This document shows, piece after piece, positions 54,361 through 64,000 of a stretch of 64,000 bases of DNA; position 1 is the stretch's first letter; each line of letters opens with the position of its first letter. The notes below the pieces were generated by a model that had not been told where the DNA came from, ran no database searches, and saw only the letters and a program-made list of their open reading frames with translations. Source of the stretch: Arthrobacter agilis. Lineage in GTDB: Bacteria; Actinomycetota; Actinomycetes; Actinomycetales; Micrococcaceae. Made by a program: the position numbers and the translations under genes. The stretch covers positions 1-64,000 of the forward strand of contig NZ_VHIM01000007.1 of the NCBI RefSeq assembly GCF_006494655.1. The letters run 5' to 3'.

Positions 54361-54527
54361 GGTCCTGATTGCCAGGGCTCCGCCTCTCCACATCGTCCCT
54401 CCCGCTCCACGTCCCTCCCTTCCCTCCACTTCGCTCCACCATCCCTCGCGGAAGCCCGCGGCCCGCGACGGCGGGGAGAAAAGCGCCGACACGCGAGCGA
54501 AAAGTGCCGCGCCGCGCTCGAGGAGCG
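54361..54527. other. Pyrimidine-rich region upstream of mraZ
   Basis: The top strand from 54383 to 54446 is nearly all C and T. It holds CTCCAC at 54386, 54405, 54424 and 54434 (GTGGAG on the other strand, spaced 19, 19 and 10). The minus strand over 54397-54424 has five G-triplets with loops of 1-9 bases, so a G-quadruplex is possible. No gene is visible. Confidence 0.5.
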
Positions 54528-54559
54528 TTGACCGGGGAGAGTTGTGGAGTAAAGTGGAG
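54528..54559 (+). promoter_or_regulatory. mraZ promoter with three 10-bp-spaced MraZ-type repeats
   Basis: TTGACC (54528-54533) and TAAAGT (54550-54555) are 16 bases apart. GGGGAG (54534), GTGGAG (54544) and GTGGAG (54554) repeat every ten bases across the promoter. MraZ binds G-rich direct repeats of this period over its own promoter in other bacteria, so self-repression is expected. Confidence 0.75.
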
Positions 54560-54618
54560 AGCATAAGAGCAAGACAGCAACACGCTGGGCTCGGCGGACT
54601 CAGAACAGGCGGTCAGGG

Positions 54619-55050
54619 ATGTTCCTCGGAACGCATACCCCGCGCCTCGACGAGAAAGGCCGGCTCATCCTGCCGTCGAAGTTCCGCGACGAGCTGGGCG
54701 ACGGCCTGGTCCTCACAAGGGGGCAGGAACGTTGCATCTATGTGTTCAGTGCACGTGAATTCGAGAGGGTCCACGAGCAGATGCGGGCGGCACCGATCTC
54801 GTCACGCCAGGCGAGGGACTACAACCGCATCTTCCTGTCGGGTGCCTCGGACGAGGTTCCTGACAAGCAGGGAAGGATCACCATCCCTCCGGCCCTGAGG
54901 ACGTACGCCGGCCTCGACCGGGACCTCGCGGTCATCGGTGCGGGCAGCAGGGCCGAGATCTGGGCTGCAGGGGCATGGGAGTCCTACCTCACGGAGAAGG
55001 AGACCGCCTTCTCGGAGACGGATGAAGACGCCTTTCCCGGGATCATCTGA
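54619..55050 (+). CDS. mraZ: Transcriptional regulator MraZ
   Basis: This 143-residue protein has two AbrB-like halves with the family repeat: [20 protein letters not shown] and [20 protein letters not shown] (DXXGR twice). MraZ forms a ring of many subunits and represses the dcw operon that starts here. It is the first gene of the dcw cluster. A 219-base gap to rsmH holds a CAG/CAC-rich stretch (55051-55080) and no gene. Confidence 0.95.
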   Translation: MFLGTHTPRLDEKGRLILPSKFRDELGDGLVLTRGQERCIYVFSAREFERVHEQMRAAPISSRQARDYNRIFLSGASDEVPDKQGRITIPPALRTYAGLDRDLAVIGAGSRAEIWAAGAWESYLTEKETAFSETDEDAFPGII

Positions 55051-55269
55051 CCAGCACCACCAGCAGCACCAGCACGACGCGGTTGAAGAAGGTCTCTTGG
55101 ATGAGATCTCCAGCCGCCGGACAGGATCCACTTCCTGGCTCCACTTCCCCGGAGCCAGGCGGGGACAGTCCGGCCGGATGGGGGTCTGATCCAAGAGCGC
55201 GGGGAGGGCACCCCGCGGGCCTGCAGAGATAGCCGGACGAGACACGACGAACTGCAGGAAGGAGAGGCC

Positions 55270-56271
55270 ATGCGCGATGACCGGCCGACGGGCGAGCGTC
55301 ACGTCCCCGTCCTCCGTGATCGTTGCGTCGCCCTCCTCGCCCCCGCCGTCCTCGCCGCCGAAGCGGCCGGCCGTCGCGCCGTCGTCGTCGATGCGACGCT
55401 CGGTATGGGCGGCCACTCCGAGAGCATGCTGGAGCGATTCCCCGACGCCCACCTGATCGGCATCGACCGTGATTCCGAGGCCCTCGATCTCGCCGGCCGG
55501 CGACTCGCACGCTTCAAGGACCGGACCGACCTCGTCCACGCGGTGTACGACGAACTCCCGGACGTCCTCACGGATCTCGGAGTCGACGGCATCGACGGCA
55601 TCCTCTTCGATCTCGGGGTGTCCTCGCTGCAGCTCGACGAGCGCGACCGCGGCTTCGCCTACTCCTATGACGCGCCGCTGGACATGCGGATGGACACGAC
55701 CACGGGCATCACGGCCGCCGAGGTGGTCAACACCTATGCGGAAGCAGACCTGCTCCGGATCATCCGCGCGTGGGGCGAGGAGAAGTTCGCAGGTCGCATC
55801 GCGTCGGCGATCGTGAGCGCCCGGGCCGACCGCTCCTTCCGGACCACGGCAGAGCTGGTGGAGGTGATCCGGGGCGTCGTGCCCGCCGCTGCCGCCCGTA
55901 CCGGCGGACACCCCGCGAAGCGTACGTTCCAGGCACTCCGGATCGAGGTCAACGAGGAACTCTCCGTCCTGGAACGCGCCGTCCCGGCGTCGATCGATGC
56001 GCTCCTTCTAGGCGGCCGGGTCGTGGCCATGTCCTACCACTCGCTCGAGGACCGGATCGTGAAGAGTGCCTTCGCCGCCGGCACGAAGTCCTCGGCGCCC
56101 GTCGGCTTCCCCGTGGAACTCGAGGAGCACAAGGCCTATCTCCGCTCCCTGACGCGCGGCACGGAAGCGCCGACGGCGGACGAGATCGAGGAGAACCCGC
56201 GCGCCGCGTCGGCAAAGCTGCGCGCAGTTGAAAGAATCAAGGCAGCACCCGTGGACAGGAAGAACCGATGA
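55270..56271 (+). CDS. rsmH: 16S rRNA (cytosine1402-N4)-methyltransferase
   Basis: This 333-residue SAM enzyme methylates C1402 of 16S rRNA. Motifs: [11 protein letters not shown]-like start, [17 protein letters not shown] (SAM loop), [31 protein letters not shown] and [20 protein letters not shown]. The ATG at 55270 follows GGAAGGAGAGG. The stop overlaps ftsL (ATGA). Confidence 0.96.
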   Translation: MRDDRPTGERHVPVLRDRCVALLAPAVLAAEAAGRRAVVVDATLGMGGHSESMLERFPDAHLIGIDRDSEALDLAGRRLARFKDRTDLVHAVYDELPDVLTDLGVDGIDGILFDLGVSSLQLDERDRGFAYSYDAPLDMRMDTTTGITAAEVVNTYAEADLLRIIRAWGEEKFAGRIASAIVSARADRSFRTTAELVEVIRGVVPAAAARTGGHPAKRTFQALRIEVNEELSVLERAVPASIDALLLGGRVVAMSYHSLEDRIVKSAFAAGTKSSAPVGFPVELEEHKAYLRSLTRGTEAPTADEIEENPRAASAKLRAVERIKAAPVDRKNR

Positions 56272-56927
56272 GCCAGACACTTACCGCTGAGAAGCGACAC
56301 GGAGCGGCGAGCTTCTCCAGCAACGGTGCACTCGCGCTGGCCCCGAAGCGCTACGCGAGTCCTTCCGCCGGCGTGCCAGTGCGCTCGACGGACGTCCCGG
56401 CGCAGAAGCAGCGCACTCCGCTGTCCGTGGTCCCCGCCGCTCCGACGCGACGGCGCGTCCCGTTCGCCGTCTTCAGCCTCATGGTGCTCGGTGCCGCCCT
56501 GGCGGCAGTGCTCATGCTCAACATCTCCGTGTCGGGGACCCAGTACGAGCTCGTCAAGCTGCGGAACCAGCAGACCGCGCTCAGCCAGCAGAACGAGGCC
56601 CTCGTCCTCGAGATCGAGGCCAGGGAAACGCCCCAGAATCTCGCGGCCGCCGCGACGAAACTCGGGATGGTGTCCTCCCCGACCTTCGGGACCATTGAGC
56701 TAGATTCGAAGAAGGTGACGGGCACCCCGGAGCCCGCGAAGGAAGGCCCCAAGCCCGAGGTCCTCATCGCCGCGCCGAACCTCGCCACGGAGCAGTCGGC
56801 AGCCGCCGGAGCGTCCGTGGACGTCCTCCCGCCGTCGGCCTCGGACGAGACCCCGGTCGACGGCGATGCGGGCAGCGCGGCGTCCGGCACCCTTCCGGGC
56901 CCGGAGCAGGGTGGCTCCGACCGGTAG
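56268..56927 (+). CDS. ftsL: FtsL-like divisome protein
   Basis: The product is 219 residues by position and topology. Residues 1-64 are a basic cytoplasmic tail; one transmembrane helix lies at 65-85 ([20 protein letters not shown]); a coiled coil at 91-118 ([20 protein letters not shown]) is where FtsL pairs with DivIC and contacts FtsQ and FtsI. The last 70 residues are Pro/Ser/Ala-rich and disordered, longer than most FtsL. The sequence itself is poorly conserved, so the name rests on place between rsmH and ftsI. Confidence 0.85.
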   Translation: MSQTLTAEKRHGAASFSSNGALALAPKRYASPSAGVPVRSTDVPAQKQRTPLSVVPAAPTRRRVPFAVFSLMVLGAALAAVLMLNISVSGTQYELVKLRNQQTALSQQNEALVLEIEARETPQNLAAAATKLGMVSSPTFGTIELDSKKVTGTPEPAKEGPKPEVLIAAPNLATEQSAAAGASVDVLPPSASDETPVDGDAGSAASGTLPGPEQGGSDR

Positions 56928-56998
56928 CAGGTGTCGCCTGTCCCCGCCCGGCCACAGCCCAGCACACCCTGCACGTACCGATCACCAAGGAATTCTCC

Positions 56999-58804
56999 GT
57001 GACACCTGCACGCACCGGCAGCGCCGACAGCTTCCGCCTGGTTCTCGGCTCGACCAGGCTCCGCGTGGGACTCGCCTTCGTGCTCGTGCTGCTGATGGTC
57101 CTCGGTGTGCGCCTGTTCCAGCTCCAGGCCCTCGACCTCAACGGGATGGCGCAGGCCGGCCTGTCCAAGCGCCTGACGATCACCACGGTGGAGCCCGTTC
57201 GCGGCTCCATCGTCGACATGAACGGCAAGTACTTCGCCCGCAGCGTCGAACGCTACGACGTGGTGGTGGACCAGACGCTCAGCGCGGTCGAGGACTTCAC
57301 CCGTACCGTGCCCGATCCCGAGGAGGAGGGCGAGGTCATCCGCGAGACAGGAGTCCCGATCGAGCAGGGCCTGTCAGAACTGTCCGCAGTGCTCGGGATC
57401 GACGTCGAGACGCTCCGCGCATCCGTGCTGGGGGACAGGACCTTCAACTACGTGGCCCGGTCGGTCACCCCCGAGGTCAGGAACCGGGCACTGGCCGTCG
57501 GCATCCCCGGTGTCTACGCCGACAAGACCAGCGTCCGCACCTACCCGGCAGGACCCGTCGCGGGCTCCATCATCGGTTTCGTGTCCGACAACGGGGATCC
57601 GCAGGAAGGGCTCGAGTACTCCCAGAACGATGCCCTCGAGGGCGAAGCGGGCAGCAGGACCTTCGAGATCGGTGGCGACGGGATCCGGATCCCCTATGCG
57701 ACCAATGAGGACATCCCCGCCGTCGACGGCCAGACGGTGCGCCTCACCATCGATCAGGACCTCCAGTGGTTCGCACAGCAGACCATCGCGTCGCAGGTGA
57801 AGGACTACAACGCCGAGTGGGGCAACATCGTGGTGGTGGAGGCCAAGACCGGAGCCATCCGCGCCATGGCGGAATCGACCACTCCGGACCCCAACGACCC
57901 CACGGCGACGCCGGCCGAGAAACGCCGGCCCAACTCCGTGAGTGCCTCCTTCGAACCGGGCTCGACCACCAAGGTCATCACGATGGCGGCGGCGCTCGAG
58001 GAGGGGCTGATCGAACCGACGTCGCGCTTCACGCTCGAGAACCGCTACACCGTCGGGAGCCAGACCTTCAAGGACGCCTGGGAGCACGGCACGGAGAAGC
58101 GGACGGCAGCCGGGGTGCTCGCCAAATCCATGAACACCGGTACCGTGCAGATCGGTGAGAAGCTCACCAAGCAGCAGCGGTACGACTGGCTGAAGAAGTT
58201 CGGGATCGGCGAGCCGCTGGGTACGGGACTCAACGAGGAGAACCAGGGTCTCCTGACCACGCCCGACAACTGGGACGACCGCCAGCAGTACACCGTGCTC
58301 TTCGGACAGGGCCTCACACAGACGGCGCTGCACACGGCCATGGTGTACCAGACGATCGCGAACGACGGCGTGCGCCTGCAGCCGCGCCTGATCGATGCCT
58401 ACATCGATCCCGACGGTACGGAGCACGTGGTCCCCGAGGCAGAGGGCACGAAGGTGGTGTCCGAGGAGACCGCAGCCCAGATGCGCAAGATGCTGGAGAC
58501 GGTGACGGAGGAGGGGTCCGGCAAGTCCGGCGAACTCGAGCAGTACCGGGTCGGATCGAAGACCGGCACCGCCGAGGCGCCCAGCCCGAGTGGCGGATAC
58601 GACGGCTACACTCTGTCCTACGCGGGGATCGCCCCGATCGAGGACCCCGAGTACGTCGTCGTGATCACGCTGCAGCGGCCGCAGGGGGATCTGTACTACC
58701 TGATTCCCGGGCAGTCCTTCCAGAAGGTCATGCAGCAGGCCCTCAATTCCGACAACGTGCCGGCTTCGACGACGAAGCCGGACATCTACCCGGTCGAATT
58801 CTGA
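56999..58804 (+). CDS. ftsI: Septal peptidoglycan transpeptidase FtsI (PBP3)
   Basis: This 601-residue class B penicillin-binding protein crosslinks septal peptidoglycan. Transmembrane helix 22-40; dimerisation/pedestal part starts VEPVRGSIVDMNGKYFARSV; catalytic Ser322 in SXXK (STTK 322-325), SXN at 377-379 (SMN) and KTG at 521-523. No PASTA domain follows. The GTG at 56999 has AAGGA eight bases upstream. It follows ftsL with a 71-base gap. Confidence 0.95.
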   Translation: MTPARTGSADSFRLVLGSTRLRVGLAFVLVLLMVLGVRLFQLQALDLNGMAQAGLSKRLTITTVEPVRGSIVDMNGKYFARSVERYDVVVDQTLSAVEDFTRTVPDPEEEGEVIRETGVPIEQGLSELSAVLGIDVETLRASVLGDRTFNYVARSVTPEVRNRALAVGIPGVYADKTSVRTYPAGPVAGSIIGFVSDNGDPQEGLEYSQNDALEGEAGSRTFEIGGDGIRIPYATNEDIPAVDGQTVRLTIDQDLQWFAQQTIASQVKDYNAEWGNIVVVEAKTGAIRAMAESTTPDPNDPTATPAEKRRPNSVSASFEPGSTTKVITMAAALEEGLIEPTSRFTLENRYTVGSQTFKDAWEHGTEKRTAAGVLAKSMNTGTVQIGEKLTKQQRYDWLKKFGIGEPLGTGLNEENQGLLTTPDNWDDRQQYTVLFGQGLTQTALHTAMVYQTIANDGVRLQPRLIDAYIDPDGTEHVVPEAEGTKVVSEETAAQMRKMLETVTEEGSGKSGELEQYRVGSKTGTAEAPSPSGGYDGYTLSYAGIAPIEDPEYVVVITLQRPQGDLYYLIPGQSFQKVMQQALNSDNVPASTTKPDIYPVEF

Positions 58805-58823
58805 CCCGGAGGCCGACAGCACC

Positions 58824-60467
58824 GTGCACCAGACCACCTCGCAGGGAAGCGACGCTTCCCTGATGCGTCCCCGCGCTCCGCGCCCGGTCGGCCTCGCCGA
58901 CGCCCTGGCGGCCATCGGCGTCGATCGGCCGGGGGGCGCGTCGACGCTTCCCGTCGTCACAGGCATCTCGCTCGATTCCCGGGCCGTGCTGCCGGGTGAC
59001 GTGTACGCGGCCCTGCCGGGCGCCGCCCGCCACGGCGCCGAGTTCGCGGCACAGGCTCTCCGCGCCGGCGCCGTCGCGATCGTCACGGACGAGGACGGCC
59101 ACCGGATGCTCGAGTCGACCGGGCCCTTCAACGACGGCGGGGGAGTGCCCGTCGTCGTCGTTCCGGGGACGCGGAGCGTCGTGGGCCCCCTCGCGCGGCT
59201 GATCTTCGGCAGCGGCCCCCAGGACGGATCGACGGCTCCCACCCTGTTCGCGGTGACGGGGACCAACGGCAAGACCACCTCCACGTACTTCCTGAACGCC
59301 CTGCTCGAGGCCCTCGGCCGATCCACGGGGCTGATCGGGACCATCGAGATCCGGGCCGGCGACGAGGCGATCCCCAGTGCGCTCACCACACCCGAGTCCC
59401 CGCAGGTCCACTCCTTGCTCGCGCTGATGCGTGAACGGGGCCTCGACGCCGCGTCGATGGAGGTCTCCTCCCACGCTCTGGAGTTCGGTCGCGTGGACGG
59501 CGTGCTCTTCGACGTGGCAGGCTTCACCAATCTGACGCAGGACCACCTGGACCTGCACGGGACCATGGAGGACTACTTCGATGTGAAGTCCGCCCTGTTC
59601 ACCGCCGAACGGTGCAAGCGGGCGGTGGTCCTCGTGGATGACGCCTGGGGCCGCCGGCTGGCGGCGACGGCGGCGGTGCCCGTCACCACCCTCCGTACCC
59701 ACACCGACCCGCCGGACGACGCCGGGCAGGCGCCGGACTGGACGGTCACGGACGTGCGGCCGAGCGGATTGGGCCATGTCTTCTCGCTCGAGTCCGCATC
59801 GGGTCCGCGGCTCCGCCTGCGCACGGGGCTGCCCGGCTCCTTCAACGTCTCCAACGCGGCCCTCGCAGCCGTCATGGTCCTGGCCTCGGGGGTTCCGACC
59901 GAAGACCTGCAGCGCGCGCTGGACGCCCACGATCCGTTCACCACCGAAGTGCCAGGACGCATGCAGCTCATCGGGGAGGCGCCGGCCGCGATCGTGGACT
60001 TCGCGCACAATCCCGACGCACTCGAGCGGACCCTCGCGTCCGTCCGGCGGCCCGGCGGACGCGTCATCGCCGTCTTCGGCGCCACCGGTCAGCGGGACGA
60101 GTCGAAGCGCCCCGTCATGGGTGCCGTGGGCGCGCGTCTCTCGGACATCCTGATCGTCACCGACGACGATCCGCACGACGAGGACGACGCCGTGATCCGG
60201 CGTGCCGTGCGCGCCGGCGCCGAGGCCGCGGTGCAGGCCGAGGGGTTGTCCTGCGAGGTCCTCGAGGTCTTTCCGCGCGCCGACGCCATCGATCGGGCGG
60301 TCGCCCTGGCCCGGCCGACCGACACGGTCATCATCGCCGGGCGCGGACACGAGGTCTGGCAGGAAGTGAAGGGGACGAACCTGGCGCTCGATGATCGCGT
60401 GGAGCTGCGTTCCGCGTTGACAAGGCACGGATTCTCTGGGCTTTCCGGAGCCGGGATAGAGTCCTGA
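58824..60467 (+). CDS. murE: UDP-MurNAc-tripeptide synthetase MurE
   Basis: This 547-residue ligase adds the third stem amino acid to UDP-MurNAc-L-Ala-D-Glu. The ATP loop is TGTNGKTTS (145-153). The specificity loop is TDDDPHDED (447-454 region), not the DNPR of meso-DAP enzymes, so L-lysine is the probable substrate, matching Micrococcaceae cell walls. TTPESPQVHSLL and FTNLTQDHLDLHGTM are as in the family. The GTG start at 58824 is 12 bases after GGAGG. Confidence 0.94.
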   Translation: MHQTTSQGSDASLMRPRAPRPVGLADALAAIGVDRPGGASTLPVVTGISLDSRAVLPGDVYAALPGAARHGAEFAAQALRAGAVAIVTDEDGHRMLESTGPFNDGGGVPVVVVPGTRSVVGPLARLIFGSGPQDGSTAPTLFAVTGTNGKTTSTYFLNALLEALGRSTGLIGTIEIRAGDEAIPSALTTPESPQVHSLLALMRERGLDAASMEVSSHALEFGRVDGVLFDVAGFTNLTQDHLDLHGTMEDYFDVKSALFTAERCKRAVVLVDDAWGRRLAATAAVPVTTLRTHTDPPDDAGQAPDWTVTDVRPSGLGHVFSLESASGPRLRLRTGLPGSFNVSNAALAAVMVLASGVPTEDLQRALDAHDPFTTEVPGRMQLIGEAPAAIVDFAHNPDALERTLASVRRPGGRVIAVFGATGQRDESKRPVMGAVGARLSDILIVTDDDPHDEDDAVIRRAVRAGAEAAVQAEGLSCEVLEVFPRADAIDRAVALARPTDTVIIAGRGHEVWQEVKGTNLALDDRVELRSALTRHGFSGLSGAGIES

Positions 60468-60473
60468 ACCGTC

Positions 60474-62033
60474 ATGATTGAATTCAGCGCAGCCGAGATC
60501 GCGGCACTCACGGGCGGGGTCCTGGTCGGTATCGACCCGGAGGGTCCTGCCATCTCGGTCACCTCCGCCGCGACCGATTCGCGGGAATGCATCACCGGTT
60601 CCCTCTTCGTCGCCAAGCCCGGTGAGGAGTCCGACGGACACCTCTTCGTCGGTGCGGCGTTCGAGCGGGGGGCTGTCCTCGCCCTGTCGGAGCGGGAGGT
60701 CCCCGCTCCCTCCGGGTCCGCCCATCCTGCGGTCGTGGTCCCCGACGCCGTCCTGGCGATGGGCACGCTCGCGGCCGAGGTCGTGCGCCGCCTGCGCGCC
60801 GCCGGCGACATCACGGTCATCGGCATCACCGGCTCGGCGGGCAAGACCACCACCAAGGACCTGCTGGCAGGCCTCCTCTCCGCCCAGGGCCCGACCGTCG
60901 CGCCCCGCGGCTCGTACAACGGTGAGGTCGGCGTGCCGCTGACGGTCTTCCAGGCCGGCTGGGACACGCGGTTCCTCGTCATCGAGATGGGCGCCACGAA
61001 GCCCGGCCACATCGCGTACCTGGCGTCCCTCGTCCGGCCGGACATCGGCGTCGTCCTCGGTGTCGGGTCGGCGCACGCCGGCGAGTTCGGTGGGGTGGAG
61101 AACATCGCGAAGGCCAAGGGAGAGCTGTTCGAGGCCCTGGCCCCGGCCGGCACGGCGATCATCAATGCCGATGACGAGCGCGTGCTCGCGATGCTGTCGC
61201 GGACGACGGCGAAGCCCGCCTTCTTCACGTCGTCGGACGATTTCTCGCCGGTCGGCGACCGCGTGGTGCGTGCCCGGAACAGCACGACGACTCCGGACGG
61301 CAATCCCTCCTTCACCCTCGTGCTGCCGGACGGCAGTGAGCACGACGTCGTCTCGCCGCTCCTCGGGCTCCACCACACCACGAACCTGCTCGCCGCGGCC
61401 GCCGTGGCCTTCGAGGTGGGATGCGTACCCGCGCAGATCGCCGCGGGTCTCCGGACGCTCGCCGCAGCCAGCCGCTGGCGGATGGAACGGACCGAACGGT
61501 CCGACGGCGTGACGGTGATCAACGACGCCTACAACGCGAATCCCGAATCGATGCGCGCCGCCCTGCGCACGCTCGCCGAACTCGGCGGGGGGCAGCGGCG
61601 CACCTGGGCGGTACTCGGCGAGATGCTCGAGCTCGGGGACCGTTCCATCGAAGAGCACGATCTGCTGGGGCGCGTGGTGGTCCGGCTCAACATCTCGAAG
61701 CTCATCTGTGTAGGGCCGAGGACCCGGGCGCTGTTCAACGGTGCCGTCCTCGAAGGGTCCTGGGGGAGCGAGGCGGTCCACGTCGACGACGTCGAGGCGG
61801 CCGAACGCATGCTCACCGACGAACTCGAGCCCCGGGACATCATTCTCTTCAAGTCCTCCAACGGTGCGGGCCTGCGTTTCCTCGGAGACCGGGTCGCGCA
61901 GTCGGCGCCGGACGCCTCCGTCGCGAGCGGACCGGCCGTCACGACAGACGCAGCGTCCACATCCCAGTCCCAGTCCCCAGCCACGGCCGGCGGCCCTCGA
62001 CCCGACGCTCCCGGAAAGGCCCAGCAGCCGTGA
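60474..62033 (+). CDS. murF: UDP-MurNAc-pentapeptide synthetase MurF
   Basis: This 519-residue ligase adds D-Ala-D-Ala. The ATP loop is [16 protein letters not shown] (about residue 118-133); [17 protein letters not shown] and [19 protein letters not shown] are conserved. The last 45 residues ([19 protein letters not shown]) are a free extension. The gene starts six bases after murE and its stop overlaps mraY (GTGA). Confidence 0.95.
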   Translation: MIEFSAAEIAALTGGVLVGIDPEGPAISVTSAATDSRECITGSLFVAKPGEESDGHLFVGAAFERGAVLALSEREVPAPSGSAHPAVVVPDAVLAMGTLAAEVVRRLRAAGDITVIGITGSAGKTTTKDLLAGLLSAQGPTVAPRGSYNGEVGVPLTVFQAGWDTRFLVIEMGATKPGHIAYLASLVRPDIGVVLGVGSAHAGEFGGVENIAKAKGELFEALAPAGTAIINADDERVLAMLSRTTAKPAFFTSSDDFSPVGDRVVRARNSTTTPDGNPSFTLVLPDGSEHDVVSPLLGLHHTTNLLAAAAVAFEVGCVPAQIAAGLRTLAAASRWRMERTERSDGVTVINDAYNANPESMRAALRTLAELGGGQRRTWAVLGEMLELGDRSIEEHDLLGRVVVRLNISKLICVGPRTRALFNGAVLEGSWGSEAVHVDDVEAAERMLTDELEPRDIILFKSSNGAGLRFLGDRVAQSAPDASVASGPAVTTDAASTSQSQSPATAGGPRPDAPGKAQQP

Positions 62034-63130
62034 TCGCGCTCCTCATAGCCTCGGCTTCGGCCCTCTTCTTCGCGCTCGTCGGCACGCCCCTGTTCATCCG
62101 GCTGCTCGTCAAACGGGGGTACGGGCAGTTCATCCGTGACGACGGACCCACGGCCCACCACACCAAGCGCGGCACACCGACCATGGGTGGGGCGGTGATC
62201 GTCGGCTCCGTCCTCCTGGCCTACTTCCTCACGCACCTCATCATGATGGCCACGGGGTCGCCCGTCGGCGGCCCGAGCGCCTCGGGCCTGCTGCTGCTGT
62301 TCCTCGCCGCAGGCATGGGGCTCGTCGGATTCGCCGACGACTACATCAAGATCTCGAAGCAGCGCAGCCTGGGCCTCAGTGCCCCGGCGAAGATCATCGG
62401 CCAGTCGGCGGTCGGCATCGTCTTCGGCGTCCTGGCCCTCGGGTTCCCCAACGAGCAGGGCCGCACGCCGGCGTCCACCGCGATCTCCTTCATCCGCGAC
62501 CTGCCGATCGACCTGGCCTTCGCGGGGACGGTCTTGGGGGCGATCCTCTTCGTCATCTGGTCGAATCTCATCATCACGGGCGCGAGCAACGGGGTGAACC
62601 TGGCGGACGGACTGGACGGTCTCGCCGCGGGCGCCTCCATCCTCGTGTTCGGCGCGTACATGCTGATCGGCATCTGGCAGAGCAATCAGAGCTGCGGCTC
62701 ACCCGGCGCCGGAAGTGTCTGCTACGAGGTGCGGGACCCGCTGGACCTGGCCCTCATCGCTGGGGCGATGTGCGGGGCGCTCGTGGGCTTCCTCTGGTGG
62801 AACACCTCTCCCGCCAAGATCTTCATGGGCGACACCGGCTCGCTCGCCATCGGCGGGGCGATCGCCGGGTTCGCGATCCTGTCGCGCACGGAACTGCTCC
62901 TCGTGATCCTCGCGGGACTCTTCGTCATGATCACCCTCTCGGTCATCATCCAGGTGGGGTACTTCAAACTGTCCGGCGGCAAGCGGGTCTTCAAGATGGC
63001 TCCGCTGCAGCACCACTTCGAGCTCCAGGGCTGGCAGGAGGTCACCGTGGTGGTGCGGTTCTGGATCCTCGCGGGCCTGTTCGTCGCCGTGGCCCTGGGC
63101 ATCTTCTACGCCGAATGGGTCGTGGGATGA
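62030..63130 (+). CDS. mraY: Phospho-MurNAc-pentapeptide translocase MraY
   Basis: This 366-residue membrane enzyme moves phospho-MurNAc-pentapeptide to undecaprenyl phosphate, making lipid I. About ten transmembrane helices; [20 protein letters not shown] (Mg-binding Asp pair), [16 protein letters not shown] and [12 protein letters not shown] are conserved. I chose the GTG at 62030, which overlaps the murF stop; the open frame continues upstream through murF but that part is a shadow. Confidence 0.95.
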   Translation: MIALLIASASALFFALVGTPLFIRLLVKRGYGQFIRDDGPTAHHTKRGTPTMGGAVIVGSVLLAYFLTHLIMMATGSPVGGPSASGLLLLFLAAGMGLVGFADDYIKISKQRSLGLSAPAKIIGQSAVGIVFGVLALGFPNEQGRTPASTAISFIRDLPIDLAFAGTVLGAILFVIWSNLIITGASNGVNLADGLDGLAAGASILVFGAYMLIGIWQSNQSCGSPGAGSVCYEVRDPLDLALIAGAMCGALVGFLWWNTSPAKIFMGDTGSLAIGGAIAGFAILSRTELLLVILAGLFVMITLSVIIQVGYFKLSGGKRVFKMAPLQHHFELQGWQEVTVVVRFWILAGLFVAVALGIFYAEWVVG

Positions 63131-64000
63131 GCGGGCCTGACGCAGCGCTTCCGCACTGGGAGACTCCCCGCCTGAAGGACCTCACCACGTGGGACTCCGC
63201 GTGGGCAGGGCTTCGCGTCGTCGTGGCCGGCATCGGAGCCTCGGGCTTCTCCGCCGCTGACACGCTGATCGAGCTCGGCGCCGTCGTCGTGGTGGTGGAC
63301 GGCGGTGCGACCGCGGCGAACGAGGCGAAGGCCGACACCCTCAGGATCGTCGGGGCGCACGAGGTGCTCCTCGGTGCCGAGTACGCCGAACGACTGCCAC
63401 TCGTGGACGGCGTGCAGGCGGACCTCGTGGTCACCTCGCCCGGCTGGCGTCCCACGCAGCCCCTGCTGGCCGAGGCGGCCGCTGCGGGCGTGCCGGTCTG
63501 GGGCGACGTCGAACTCGCCTGGCGCCTGCGTGAGCGGGCAGGCCGCACGACGCCGGAATGGCTCACCATCACCGGTACCAACGGCAAGACGACCACCGTG
63601 GGCCTGACCGAGTCCATGCTGATCGCGGGAGGCAAGCGGGCCGTCGCCGCGGGGAACGTGGGAACGCCGATCCTCGACGTCATCCGTGATCCGCAGGGCT
63701 TCGAGTTCCTCGCCGTCGAACTCTCCAGCTTCCAGCTGCACTGGTCCTACTCCCTCTCACCGCTCGCCAGCGTCTGCCTCAACATCGCCGAGGACCACGT
63801 CGACTGGCACGGCAGCTACGAGGCGTACGCAGCGGCGAAGGCCTCCGTGTACGAGCGCACGCGCGTCGCCTGTATCTACAACGTGGAGCAGCGCGAGACG
63901 GAGGCGATGGTCGAGGAGGCGGAGGTCGTCGAGGGGTGCAGGGCCGTGGGCTTCACCACGGGGATGCCCTCGGTCAGCATGCTGGGCGTCGTCGAGGACC
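63127..64000 (+). CDS. murD: UDP-MurNAc-L-Ala:D-Glu ligase MurD (partial)
   Basis: Only the first 291 residues are in the window. MurD adds D-glutamate. The N-terminal Rossmann-like part has [17 protein letters not shown]; the ATP loop is TGTNGKTTT (149-157); [13 protein letters not shown] and [18 protein letters not shown] match the family; [13 protein letters not shown] has the Mg-binding His. The ATG overlaps the mraY stop (ATGA). FtsW, MurG and MurC are expected beyond the end. Confidence 0.95.
   Translation, partial: MSGPDAALPHWETPRLKDLTTWDSAWAGLRVVVAGIGASGFSAADTLIELGAVVVVVDGGATAANEAKADTLRIVGAHEVLLGAEYAERLPLVDGVQADLVVTSPGWRPTQPLLAEAAAAGVPVWGDVELAWRLRERAGRTTPEWLTITGTNGKTTTVGLTESMLIAGGKRAVAAGNVGTPILDVIRDPQGFEFLAVELSSFQLHWSYSLSPLASVCLNIAEDHVDWHGSYEAYAAAKASVYERTRVACIYNVEQRETEAMVEEAEVVEGCRAVGFTTGMPSVSMLGVVED

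Noticed and set aside
58743-61781. Open frame of 1012 codons on the minus strand opposite murE and murF
   Set aside because: Antisense shadow of two well-defined Mur ligases; composition is His/Gly/Arg/Asp-rich with no family features.

Overview
This is 64 kb of a very GC-rich chromosome from an actinobacterium, most likely a member of the Micrococcaceae (Arthrobacter-like). The evidence is codon use, mycothiol metabolism (a mycothione reductase), the actinobacterial gcvH-garA-ftsR cluster, an R/G/D-rich TPR protein, and a MurE whose specificity loop lacks the DNPR signature of meso-diaminopimelate enzymes, as expected for L-lysine peptidoglycan. The window is almost entirely chromosomal housekeeping DNA. 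I see no prophage, transposase or CRISPR array.

Layout. (1) 1-115: the 3' end of a 5S rRNA gene and its terminator. (2) 232-12319: a DinB-like protein, then a block in the same order as M. tuberculosis Rv1691-Rv1701: TPR protein, HAD hydrolase, small helical protein, tlyA, nadK, recN, pyrG, Nudix, xerD, followed by a second Nudix gene. (3) 12337-22963: a metabolic insert absent from that block in mycobacteria. It holds a GntR-controlled methylcitrate pathway (prpDBC, divergent prpE) and a CitA/DcuS-type two-component system next to a DctA C4-dicarboxylate carrier. (4) 23249-30676: parA, scpA, scpB, rluB, tyrA, cmk and der (chromosome segregation, rRNA modification, tyrosine and CMP synthesis, ribosome assembly), then tRNA-Pro(GGG). 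(5) 31033-34990: gcvH, garA, ftsR, a DUF151 protein and a second MerR regulator, as in Rv1826-Rv1830, followed convergently by an orphan ParA. (6) 35157-46371: pyc, mtr, a long-chain acyl-CoA synthetase, a ROK glucokinase, a membrane protein, a PlsC acyltransferase and a class II DAHP synthase. (7) 46510-53663: a PASTA-containing Ser/Thr kinase (PknL type), a four-LysM lytic transglycosylase, an Rv2175c-like DNA-binding protein, a polyprenyl synthase and DNA polymerase IV. (8) 53906-64000: a DUF3040 protein and the dcw cluster mraZ, rsmH, ftsL, ftsI, murE, murF, mraY, murD (cut by the window end).

How they work together. The prp genes convert propionate through propionyl-CoA and methylcitrate to succinate and pyruvate. 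DctA imports C4-dicarboxylates, and pyruvate carboxylase refills oxaloacetate. The envelope half joins isoprenoid supply, kinase signalling, a secreted wall hydrolase and cytoplasmic peptidoglycan synthesis. The GarA-like protein keeps an ETT-type phosphorylation motif and may link the kinase pathway to 2-oxoglutarate metabolism.

Regulatory points. Four genes (mtr, aroG, pknL, dinB) share a TANNNT -10 box exactly six bases before a GTG start, which suggests leaderless mRNAs; pyrG looks similar. Other readable signals are paired TGTATACA palindromes between gntR and prpE, a CRP-type site on the -35 box of the LysM transglycosylase gene, and 10-bp-spaced GTGGAG repeats over the mraZ promoter with inverted copies upstream.
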